A stretch of DNA of 64,000 nt from Myxococcus landrumus (GTDB taxonomy: Bacteria; Myxococcota; Myxococcia; Myxococcales; Myxococcaceae), in the NCBI RefSeq assembly GCF_017301635.1, contig NZ_CP071091.1:1579001-1643000 (forward strand). The letters run 5' to 3'. Shown here one piece after another: positions 17,827 through 26,326 of the stretch (position 1 is its first letter; every line of letters begins with the position of its first letter). The notes beneath the pieces are model-generated. The model worked only from the letters and a program-made list of their open reading frames with translations. It was not told where the DNA came from and ran no database searches. Both the position numbers and the translations under genes were made by a program.

Positions 17827-19125
17827 TCAGGCCTTCCCCTTCTCGAACGACATCACGGCTTCCACGTGGTGAGTCTGGGGGAACATGTCCACCACCTGGA
17901 GCGCCACGGGGCGATAGCCCGCTGCAATCAAGCCCGCGCCATCTCGCGCCAGCGAAGCCGGGTCGCAAGCGACGTACACCACCCGCCGGATGCCCAGCGC
18001 CACCATCCACTTCGCCAGGCCCGGAGCCCCCGCGCGAGGCGGGTCCGCGAGGCATACGTCGAAGCGCCGACTCTCGGCGACCAGGCCGTCGCACACCTTG
18101 CGGGCATCTCCCTGCACGAAGCGGACGTTGCTGACGCCCGCCTCCCGCGCGCTGCGCTGGGCCAGCTCCACGCCCACCGGAGATGACTCCACGCCCAGGA
18201 CCGACGCCGCGCCCGCCGCCAGCGGGAAGGTGAAGTTGCCGTTGCCGGAGTACAGCTCCAGCACGGAGTCCGCATCCTTCGCGGCCAGCTCGAAGATGGC
18301 CGAGGTGACCAGCCCCACGTTCGCCTCCGCATGCGCCTGCGCGAAGGCATCCGGCCGCAAGTACAGCGGGACCTCCGGCCGCAGCGGAGACAACGAGCGC
18401 AACACGGGCTTGCCCAACAGCCGAGGTGAACCCTCCTTCGGAACCAGCACCGCGCCTTCCAGCCGCAGTGCCCGCACCGCGCTCTCCGCGACCTCCTGGT
18501 GCCGAGCCGTCACCGGCCCCGTGAGCATCACCGCGAACGCCGCCTTGTCCCCTTCGGCCAGCAGGAGCACCTCCTCGGTGTCCTTCGCCAGGGGCTTGAG
18601 CAGCGGCGCCAGCTTCCCGGGCAGCTCCGCCAGCGCGGGCGAGAGGGCGCCACACTCGGTGACCGGGATGCGCTCATGGCTGCGCCTGCTGAAGTAGCCC
18701 AGCGAGCCCTTGCCCGCGGGATGCAGCACCGCGCGGCGGCGATAGCCCCAGTCCCGAGGCGCGACGAGCAACGGGCGGACCTCGAAGTCCTCCCGCTTCA
18801 TGTGCCCCAGGTGCTCCAGGGTCGAGAGGACAATCTCCTGCTTGGCGCGGCGCTGGGCGGACTCGGCCAGGCCCAGCCAGTCGCAGCCGCCACACTCGCT
18901 CGCCAGGGAGCAGGGCGCCTGGCGGCGGTCGGGGCCCGGGGTCACCACCTCGCGCAGCAGCCCGCGCAGCACGCGGCCCTGGGTCTCAAGGTGGACGCGG
19001 ACGGTGTCGCCAGGAAAGGCCCCGGGGATGAAGACGGTGCGGCCCTGCCAGGACGCGACGCCCTCGCCAAGCTGCCCGAGGCGCTCGACGGTCAATGCGA
19101 TGGGAGTTTCAGGGAGGGGCAGCAT
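17827..19125 (-). CDS. rlmD: 23S rRNA (uracil-C5)-methyltransferase, RlmD/RumA-type
   Basis: This is a 432-residue SAM-dependent methyltransferase of the TrmA/RumA family. An N-terminal TRAM domain (about 5-60, GEGVASWQGRTVFIPGAFPG) is followed by the iron-sulfur cysteines Cys72, Cys78 and Cys81 (CSLASECGGC). The AdoMet-binding motif LELYSGNGNFTFPLA and the substrate motif LADPPRAG are present. The catalytic cysteine is in YVACDPASLARD, and a C-terminal HHVEAV motif closes the protein. Family members methylate specific uridines in 23S rRNA or tRNA; which one is not decidable, so the symbol is tentative. It forms a two-gene unit with the downstream CoxE-like gene. Confidence 0.88.
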   Translation of the reverse strand: MLPLPETPIALTVERLGQLGEGVASWQGRTVFIPGAFPGDTVRVHLETQGRVLRGLLREVVTPGPDRRQAPCSLASECGGCDWLGLAESAQRRAKQEIVLSTLEHLGHMKREDFEVRPLLVAPRDWGYRRRAVLHPAGKGSLGYFSRRSHERIPVTECGALSPALAELPGKLAPLLKPLAKDTEEVLLLAEGDKAAFAVMLTGPVTARHQEVAESAVRALRLEGAVLVPKEGSPRLLGKPVLRSLSPLRPEVPLYLRPDAFAQAHAEANVGLVTSAIFELAAKDADSVLELYSGNGNFTFPLAAGAASVLGVESSPVGVELAQRSAREAGVSNVRFVQGDARKVCDGLVAESRRFDVCLADPPRAGAPGLAKWMVALGIRRVVYVACDPASLARDGAGLIAAGYRPVALQVVDMFPQTHHVEAVMSFEKGKA

Positions 19126-19158
19126 GCAGGCGCTCGTGGCGGCGCCCGGTGGGGCGCC

Positions 19159-19542
19159 CTACTTCCGGGTCGCTTCTGCCGGGAGCTCCGAGCGCAACCG
19201 CTCCACGAACTCCCCGATGCGCGACCGCTTGTCGTCGTCAACGTCCAGGAACTCCACCGCCATCCCCGGAGACTGCGGGGACGGGACGCCGAGTGCATTG
19301 GTGCGCGTCACCCGGCCCTTCAGCTCGACCGGGAAGTGCGCACCCGGCAGCGTCACCAGCAGCTTCACCACCGTGTCCACCGGCAGCGGCTTGTCGGTGT
19401 TGATGTAGAGACCGCCTCGAGACAGGTTGACGGCCCAGTCCGTCACGAAGCCCGCCACGCTGCGGTAGGCCACCGGGAGCTCGTACTCGACGCGCGGCGC
19501 GCGGTGGTCGATGGGGTTCAGCTTCTCCGAGGTGTCCGCCAT
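19159..19542 (-). CDS. PilZ-domain protein (c-di-GMP effector candidate)
   Basis: This small 127-residue protein consists almost only of a PilZ beta-barrel. An Arg pair near the start (RAPRVEYE) and the second c-di-GMP motif region NLSRGGLYI are present, and a closing segment SPGMAVEFLDVDDDKRSRIG fits the short myxobacterial PilZ family. Such proteins bind cyclic di-GMP and can control motility or exopolysaccharide output; binding here is inferred, since the first motif is shorter than the canonical RxxxR. The ATG at 19542 has GGAGC upstream. It lies 33 bases upstream of the RNA methyltransferase start, on the same strand. Confidence 0.88.
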   Translation of the reverse strand: MADTSEKLNPIDHRAPRVEYELPVAYRSVAGFVTDWAVNLSRGGLYINTDKPLPVDTVVKLLVTLPGAHFPVELKGRVTRTNALGVPSPQSPGMAVEFLDVDDDKRSRIGEFVERLRSELPAEATRK

Positions 19543-19612
19543 GGGAAGGGCTCCGCCGGGGAAGTTTCGTCCGTACCACCCTCCCCCAGCGGCGCACCTT
19601 AGCCCCGTACGC

Positions 19613-20269
19613 TCAGACTTTCATCTCGCGCACGTCTGGGGCGATCTTCAGCTTGGGCTCGGTGAGCTTCTGCACCAGCTCCACCGTCACGCCCGGGGCC
19701 AGCTCACGCAGCACCAGCCCCTCTGGTGTCACGTCGATGTAGGCGTGGTCCGTGACGATGTGGTGCACGCACTTGATGCCCGTCAGCGGCAGCGAGCACT
19801 TCTTGAGGATCTTCGGCTGACCCTCCTTGTTCGCGTGCTCCATGGCCACATAGATGCGCTTGGCGCCCACCGCCAGGTCCATGGCGCCGCCCATTCCCTT
19901 CACCATCTTCCCGGGAATCATCCAGTTGGCCAGGTCGCCTTCCTCGCTGACCTCCATGGCGCCCAGCACGGCCATGTCGATATGGCCGCCCCGAATCATC
20001 CCGAACGACAGGGCCGAGTCGAAGAACGACGCGCCCTTCACCGTCGTCACCGTCTCCTTGCCCGCGTTGATGAGGTCGGGGTCTTCCTTGCCCGCCTCGG
20101 GATAGGGCCCGATGCCCAAGAGGCCGTTCTCCGACTGGAGCACCACCTCCACGCCCTCGGGGATGTAGTTGGGGACCAGCGTGGGGATGCCGATGCCCAG
20201 GTTGACGTAGAAGCCATCCCGCAGCTCCTGCGCGATGCGCTTCGCGAGTTGTTCACGAGTCAGTGGCAT
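19613..20269 (-). CDS. scoB: 3-oxoacid CoA-transferase subunit B
   Basis: This 218-residue beta subunit of a class I CoA transferase (succinyl-CoA:3-ketoacid or acetate CoA transferase) contains the catalytic Glu in SENGLLG and the fold signature [15 protein letters not shown]. Near the C terminus it has [20 protein letters not shown]. With subunit A it moves CoA between a donor and acetoacetate or a similar acid. ATG 20269 ([11 protein letters not shown]) has GAGGA upstream and begins 7 bases after the subunit A stop; the frame is open to 20308 but that would overlap subunit A. Succinyl-CoA versus acetyl-CoA donor is not decided, so the symbol is provisional. Confidence 0.92.
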   Translation of the reverse strand: MPLTREQLAKRIAQELRDGFYVNLGIGIPTLVPNYIPEGVEVVLQSENGLLGIGPYPEAGKEDPDLINAGKETVTTVKGASFFDSALSFGMIRGGHIDMAVLGAMEVSEEGDLANWMIPGKMVKGMGGAMDLAVGAKRIYVAMEHANKEGQPKILKKCSLPLTGIKCVHHIVTDHAYIDVTPEGLVLRELAPGVTVELVQKLTEPKLKIAPDVREMKV

Positions 20270-20276
20270 GGGGTCC

Positions 20277-20975
20277 TCAGGCCGACTTGCGGACGGTGCG
20301 CCGCTCAATCCACTTCTGGAGGTTCTTCGCCTGGACGATGCGCTTCACGAAGATGCTCGGGATGTGCACCTGGTCCGGGTCCAGCTCACCGGGCTGCACG
20401 ATCTCCTCCGCCTCGACGATGGTGACCTTGGCCGCCATGCACATCATCGGGGAGAAGTTGCGCGCCGTCTTGTTGAACACCAGGTTGCCCCAGGTGTCCG
20501 CCTTCGCCGCGTGGATGATGGCGAAGTCCGCCTTCAGCGGCGTCTCCAGCACATGCAGCCGCCCGTCGATGATGCGCGACTCCTTGCCCTCGGCGATCTT
20601 CGTGCCGGCGCCGGTGGGCGTGAAGAAGCCGCCGATGCCGCAGCCGCCCGCGCGGATGCGCTCGGCCAGCGTGCCCTGCGGGTTGAGCTCCACCTCCAGC
20701 TCGCCGGAGAGGTACTGGCGCTCGAACTCCTTGTTCTCCCCCACGTAGCTCGACACCATCTTCTTCACCTGCTTGTTCTGGAGCAGGATGCCCAGCCCGA
20801 GCTCGGTGGTGCCGCAGTTGTTGGAGATGATGGTGAGGTTCTTCACGCCCTTGCGGTGAAGCGCCTCGATGAGATTCTCGGGATTGCCGCACAGCCCGAA
20901 GCCGCCGCTCATCAGCGTACAGCCGTCCGGGATATCGGCGACCGCTTCGTCCGCGCTCGCGTAGACCTTGTTCAT
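20277..20975 (-). CDS. scoA: 3-oxoacid CoA-transferase subunit A
   Basis: This 232-residue alpha subunit starts [18 protein letters not shown] with a strong AGGAGGG ribosome site. Landmarks are the CoA-binding loop [13 protein letters not shown], the block [16 protein letters not shown] and the region [20 protein letters not shown] typical of the family. The start at 21011 sometimes predicted would run through a hairpin region and is unlikely. It forms an operon with subunit B and lies just downstream of the thiolase gene. Together they can interconvert acetoacetate, acetoacetyl-CoA and acetyl-CoA. Confidence 0.93.
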   Translation of the reverse strand: MNKVYASADEAVADIPDGCTLMSGGFGLCGNPENLIEALHRKGVKNLTIISNNCGTTELGLGILLQNKQVKKMVSSYVGENKEFERQYLSGELEVELNPQGTLAERIRAGGCGIGGFFTPTGAGTKIAEGKESRIIDGRLHVLETPLKADFAIIHAAKADTWGNLVFNKTARNFSPMMCMAAKVTIVEAEEIVQPGELDPDQVHIPSIFVKRIVQAKNLQKWIERRTVRKSA

Positions 20976-20997
20976 TCGCCCTCCTGATAACGGAAAC

Positions 20998-21052
20998 GGG
21001 GTGAAGGCCACTCGCAGAGGCCCTCACCCCGCCCCTCTCCCTAGGGAGAGGG
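20998..21052. repeat. Tandem hairpins (terminator or repeat element) between thiolase and scoA
   Basis: Two inverted repeats lie side by side. The first pairs 20998-21009 with 21019-21030 (GGGGTGAAGGCC against GGCCCTCACCCC, one mismatch). The second is a perfect 20-base palindrome at 21033-21052 with arms CCCTCTCCCT and AGGGAGAGGG. It begins 5 bases past the thiolase stop and lies 22 bases upstream of scoA, so it may attenuate read-through. The sequence type looks like a dispersed repeat; the copy number in the genome is not visible here. Confidence 0.6.
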
Positions 21053-21057
21053 ATGAA

Positions 21058-22239
21058 CTACCGCTCCACCATCAGCGCGATGCCCTCGCCGCCGCCGATG
21101 CACAGCGACGCGACGCCCCGCTTCTTGCCCTGGTCCTTCATCGTCTGCAGCAGCGTCACCAGCACGCGCGCACCCGAGGCGCCGATGGGGTGGCCCAGCA
21201 CCACGCCGCCGCCGCGCACGTTCACCTTCGCGGGGTCCAGCCCGAGGATGCGGTTGTTGGCGATGGACACCACCGCGAACGCCTCGTTGATCTCCCACAG
21301 GTCCACGTCCGCCGCCTTCACGCCCTTCTTCGTCAGGAGCGTGTTGATGGCGTCCGCCGGCGCGATGGTGAACTCCACCGGCTTGCGCGCGGCCTGTGCG
21401 TAGCCCGTGATGCGGCCGAGGATGGTCTTCCCCTCCGCCTTCGCCCGCTCCTCGCTCATCAGCACCAGCGCCGCGGCGCCGTCGTTGATGGAGGACGCGT
21501 TGGCGGCCGTCACCGTGCCGTCCTTCTTGAACACGGGCTTGAGGCCCGGAATCTTGTCCGGCTTGGCGTTGCGAGGACCCTCGTCCTCGGACACCGTCGT
21601 CTCCTCGCCCGGCTTCTTGCCCGGAATCACCACGGGGACGATCTCCGCGGCGAACAGGCCCTCCTTCTGGGACTGGATGGCGCGGCGGGTGGACTCCAGC
21701 GCGAACTCATCCTGCTGCGCGCGGCTGATGTTCTGCGACGTGGCGCACTCCTCGGCGCAGTTGCCCATGTGGACGTTGCCGTACACGTCCCAGAGGCCGT
21801 CGTGGATCATCGCGTCCTTGAACTCCACGTTGCCCATGCGCGCGCCGCCACGCATCGTGTGGCTGATGTACGGCGCGTTGCTCATGGACTCCATGCCGCC
21901 CACGACGACGACGTCCGCCTCGCCCAGCGCAATCGCCTGCGCGCCCGCGATGACGGCCTTGAGGCCGGAGCCACAGACCTTGTTGAGCGTGGTGGCGGGA
22001 ACGCCATCGGGCAGGCCGGCGAACAGCGTGGCCTGACGGGCGGGCGCCTGGCCGACACCGGCCTGGAGCACGTTGCCCATGATGACTTCCTGCACGGCCT
22101 CGGGCTTCACGCCCGCGCGCTCGAGCGCGGCCTTGATGGCCACAGCGCCCAGCTGCGGAGCCGTCAGCTTGGAGAGCGCCCCCTGGAAGGCGCCGATGGG
22201 GGTACGGGCCGCGCCCACGATGACGACGTCACGAGCCAT
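21058..22239 (-). CDS. phaA: Acetyl-CoA C-acetyltransferase (thiolase)
   Basis: This 393-residue thiolase II condenses two acetyl-CoA to acetoacetyl-CoA or runs in reverse. The acyl-accepting nucleophile is Cys89 (NKVCGSGLKAV). The other active-site blocks are NEAFAV, GGGVVLGHPIGASGAR and the second cysteine in CIGGGEGIA. The start is ATG 22239 (MARDVVIVGAARTPIGAF) behind a strong GAGGAGG; the frame is open to 22485 but that leader is not protein-like. It is divergent from the TetR gene and upstream of the CoA-transferase pair, a typical ketone-body or butyrate arrangement. atoB would be an equally fair symbol. Confidence 0.95.
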   Translation of the reverse strand: MARDVVIVGAARTPIGAFQGALSKLTAPQLGAVAIKAALERAGVKPEAVQEVIMGNVLQAGVGQAPARQATLFAGLPDGVPATTLNKVCGSGLKAVIAGAQAIALGEADVVVVGGMESMSNAPYISHTMRGGARMGNVEFKDAMIHDGLWDVYGNVHMGNCAEECATSQNISRAQQDEFALESTRRAIQSQKEGLFAAEIVPVVIPGKKPGEETTVSEDEGPRNAKPDKIPGLKPVFKKDGTVTAANASSINDGAAALVLMSEERAKAEGKTILGRITGYAQAARKPVEFTIAPADAINTLLTKKGVKAADVDLWEINEAFAVVSIANNRILGLDPAKVNVRGGGVVLGHPIGASGARVLVTLLQTMKDQGKKRGVASLCIGGGEGIALMVER

Positions 22240-22468
22240 GAAAACTGCCTCCTCTTGAGGATGTACGGATGTCCTTCGATAACAGCGGCGGGGGCACTTA
22301 TCACCGGGCGTTCCCCGGAGTTCAAGCGTCCTCGCTTGGCCTCCCGACGGGAGCGTCCGTCGTTCGCGACGCGCCGCGAAATCCCACCCAACCCCTCGGA
22401 CTTCCTCCCGCTTTCGCAAGCCCCACCACCCGACCGGTCGGACGCTCGCGTCCCCGTGGCGGTCGTAT

Positions 22469-22504
22469 TTGACCTTGAAGTACAAAACTCGTTAGACGAG
22501 GAGC
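22469..22504 (+). promoter_or_regulatory. Putative promoter and operator of the TetR gene
   Basis: TTGACC (22469-22474) is a fair -35 box, with a weak TTAGAC 17 bases further on. Overlapping that spot is a perfect inverted repeat, CTCGT-TAG-ACGAG (22488-22500), ending five bases before the TetR start and covering part of the GAGGAG ribosome site. This is where a self-repressing TetR protein would bind. Both calls are inference from position and symmetry. Confidence 0.45.
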
Positions 22505-23083
22505 ATGGCGAGACCGAGGAAGTTCCAGGCCGAGGCGGCGGTGGCGCGGGCGATGGAGGTCTTCTGGGAGAAGGGCTACGCGGGGGCGACCCCCCAGGAG
22601 CTCGGCGAGCGGATGGGCCTGGGTCGAGGCAGCCTCTACAACGCCTTCGAGAGCAAGCAGGGCCTCTTCGAGTGCGCGCTGCGCCACTATCACGAGCACG
22701 AGGCTCCCCGGCTGCTCGCGCTGCTGTCGCGCCCCGGCTCCGTCAAGGAACGCCTGAGGGCGCTGTTCGTCGCCATCATCGAGCTGGACGTCGCGGACCC
22801 GGACCGCAAGGGCTGTCTGGCCATCAACACCGCGGTGGAGCTGGCCTCGCGAGACACCGCCGCGGCCCGCCTGGCCGCGCGAATGTTCGAGCAGACGGAG
22901 GCGGCCTTCCTCGCGCTCCTCGATGAGGGACAGCGCACGGGCGAGGTCGACGCATCCCTCGATGTTCGCGCCCTCGCGGGCTTCCTTCTCAACAACCTCA
23001 CCGGGCTGCGCGTGCTGGCCAAGACGGCAGAGGACGCGGCCCGTCTCACCCCCATCGTCGATGTCGTCCTGAGGTCCTTCTAG
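22505..23083 (+). CDS. TetR/AcrR-family transcriptional regulator
   Basis: This 192-residue regulator has an N-terminal TetR DNA-binding domain (MARPRKFQAEAAVARAMEVF, then helix-turn-helix ATPQELGERMGLGRGSLYNA at about 29-48). Its helical ligand-binding domain includes DRKGCLAINTAVELA, characteristic of the TetR branch that responds to small organic ligands. The gene is two bases ahead of the lactonase-like gene and likely controls it together with itself. The divergent thiolase gene could be a further target because the intergenic region is only 265 bases. The ligand is unknown. Confidence 0.93.
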   Translation: MARPRKFQAEAAVARAMEVFWEKGYAGATPQELGERMGLGRGSLYNAFESKQGLFECALRHYHEHEAPRLLALLSRPGSVKERLRALFVAIIELDVADPDRKGCLAINTAVELASRDTAAARLAARMFEQTEAAFLALLDEGQRTGEVDASLDVRALAGFLLNNLTGLRVLAKTAEDAARLTPIVDVVLRSF

Positions 23084-23085
23084 CC

Positions 23086-23952
23086 ATGCGACTCTCTCCT
23101 TCCCTCCTCCCCTCGCTGTTCGTGCTGTCCGTCGGTGGTGCCTGCGCGCGGAACGTCCCGCCGCCCGCGTCCACGCAGGCCCCGTCGGAGCTGCGGCTGT
23201 ACGCGCTCGACTGCGGCCGCATCGATGTCCCGGACATGGGCTTCTTCACCGATGGCAGCAAACCCAATGGCCAGCCCGGCTTCCTGCCCGTGAGCTGCTT
23301 CCTCATCCGCCACCCACAGGGCACGCTGCTCTGGGACACGGGGCTGGATGACGTCCTCTCCCAGAGTCCGGACGGCGTGACGGACGCGGTGGGCATGCGC
23401 GTGCATGTCCGCCAGGGACTCCAGGCGCAGCTCGCACAGCTCGGACTGAAGCCCTCGGATGTGCGCTACGTGGGCTTCTCCCATCTGCACGCGGACCACG
23501 CGGGCAACGCCAATGCCTTCCGCGAAGCGACCTGGCTCGTCCAGCGCAAGGAGCTGGAGTGGGCCACCGCGACGCCGACTCCCTTGGGCGTGGACGCGAC
23601 GAAGTTCTCCTCGTGGAAGGACGCGAAGGTGGAGCAGCTCGACGGCGAGCACGACGTCTTCGGCGACGGCAGCGTGCGCATCCTCACCACGCCGGGCCAC
23701 ACCCCGGGGCACCAGTCGCTGAAGGTGACGCTGCCCAAGACGGGGACGCTCGTGCTGTCCGGGGACCTCTGCCACACGCGCGCGAACTGGGAACACCACG
23801 CCGTGCCCGCGTTCAACACCAGCCGCGAGCAGACGCTCACGTCCATCGACCAGGTGGAGGCCCTGCTCGGCCACGCGCAGGGGCGCTTCATCGTGCAGCA
23901 CGCGCCCGAGGACCTGCGCTCGCTGCCCGTGCTCCCCGCCTACCTCGAGTAG
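23086..23952 (+). CDS. Metallo-beta-lactamase-fold hydrolase, N-acyl homoserine lactonase-like, exported
   Basis: This 288-residue MBL-fold enzyme carries the zinc motif His133-x-His135-x-Asp137-His138 (SHLHADHAG), then TTPGHTPGHQSLKV and GDLCHTRANWEHHAVP, which are the features of AHL lactonases (AiiA/AttM type) and relatives. The N terminus is a signal sequence with a cysteine after a small-residue stretch (VGGAC), a weak lipobox, so the mature protein is probably in the periplasm or lipid-anchored. The likely reaction is opening a lactone ring; the substrate could be a quorum signal or another lactone or ester. It is transcribed with the TetR gene. Confidence 0.88.
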   Translation: MRLSPSLLPSLFVLSVGGACARNVPPPASTQAPSELRLYALDCGRIDVPDMGFFTDGSKPNGQPGFLPVSCFLIRHPQGTLLWDTGLDDVLSQSPDGVTDAVGMRVHVRQGLQAQLAQLGLKPSDVRYVGFSHLHADHAGNANAFREATWLVQRKELEWATATPTPLGVDATKFSSWKDAKVEQLDGEHDVFGDGSVRILTTPGHTPGHQSLKVTLPKTGTLVLSGDLCHTRANWEHHAVPAFNTSREQTLTSIDQVEALLGHAQGRFIVQHAPEDLRSLPVLPAYLE

Positions 23953-23969
23953 GCACCCCGCAAACGGCA

Positions 23970-24001
23970 ACGGCCGGGCCCCCTTGCGGGAACCCGGCCG
24001 T
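23970..24001. terminator. Bidirectional terminator hairpin between the lactonase and rpsA genes
   Basis: A perfect nine-base stem, ACGGCCGGG (23970-23978) with CCCGGCCGT (23993-24001), encloses a 14-base loop. It sits 18 bases past the lactonase stop and 23 bases past the end of the opposing rpsA. A T-run is absent, as is common in very GC-rich genomes. Confidence 0.6.
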
Positions 24002-24024
24002 CACGCCGTGAAGCAGCGAGCTGA

Positions 24025-25737
<1,713 letters not shown>

Positions 25738-25822
25738 GGAGTTGGAAGTCCTTTGAAACGGCACAGCTGCCCCCTGATTTGATGGACGTGCCTCCTGCGG
25801 GGCGCAACGGGAGTCCACGGAC

Positions 25823-25840
25823 GTCCCCACCACTGGGGAC
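25823..25840 (-). promoter_or_regulatory. Hairpin at the start of the rpsA leader
   Basis: Arms GTCCCCA and TGGGGAC close a four-base loop, beginning about a dozen bases after the predicted start of the rpsA transcript. S1 synthesis is autogenously controlled in E. coli through its leader RNA; whether this hairpin plays that role here is inference. Confidence 0.4.
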
Positions 25841-25858
25841 TTTTGAATGAAGCCGCGC

Positions 25859-25888
25859 ACCCTAGACACCGCTGATTCCGGTAGTCAA
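25859..25888 (-). promoter_or_regulatory. Probable sigma-70-type promoter of rpsA
   Basis: On the minus strand TTGACT (25883-25888) is separated by 18 bases from TAGGGT (25859-25864). Transcription would begin near 25852 and give a leader of about 115 bases before the rpsA ATG. Both hexamers are close to consensus and nothing better is seen nearby. Confidence 0.6.
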
Positions 25889-25915
25889 GCGAGCTCGTGC
25901 CCCATGTGATGATCG

Positions 25916-25964
25916 GTGGATGCGATCCCCTGGGACTGTCAAGACCCTGGGGTGGTGCATCCAC
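25916..25964. repeat. Long imperfect inverted repeat upstream of the rpsA promoter
   Basis: Outer arms GTGGATGC (25916-25923) and GCATCCAC (25957-25964) are perfect. Inside, CCCC-T-GGG pairs with CCC-T-GGGG across a ten-base loop. It lies 28 bases upstream of the rpsA -35 box, between divergent transcription units, so it could be a protein-binding site or part of a plus-strand transcript. Confidence 0.5.
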
Positions 25965-26326
25965 GCGGTTGTTGCCTGGAACGCTCAAACAGCGAGCGGC
26001 CGGGAACCTACTCGAAAAATCCACCTAAATGCGACCCACATCGGCGGGATTCGTTCCGTTCGCAGGGCGAGGCCCACGAGTCCGGTGCCCGGCGTGAGAC
26101 ATGGGGGAAGGTGCGCCCGGGGGGGTGGACTTTGTTCCCGCACGTCGGCGGCCGCGGGCCTCTCCCCTTCCTTCCTCCTCTGGATTGCTTGCGGACCTGA
26201 CGCCGCGCGAGCGCGTGCTCCCTGGACATGCGGCCGTGTGTACTGGGAGTGAGAGAAGGGCCTAGAATGCTCAGTTCTCCACTCTGTTCAGTTTTCCCCA
26301 AGCTCGCTGGCCCGCCCAGGACCCCC

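Larger units (their letters stand above)
25738..26326. other. Divergent intergenic region between rpsA and the DUF4114-like gene
   Basis: About 590 bases with no convincing ORF. On the rpsA side there are a promoter and a small leader hairpin, and beyond the promoter a longer imperfect hairpin (separate entries). On the plus side TAGAAT at 26263-26268 would serve as a -10 box for the secreted-protein gene, but no good -35 is seen 17 bases upstream, so an alternative sigma factor is possible. Confidence 0.5.

Noticed and set aside
25738..25869. Longer rpsA start at 25869
   Set aside because: It would run back over the probable -10 box, and the added residues do not resemble S1; ATG 25737 gives a normal S1 N terminus.
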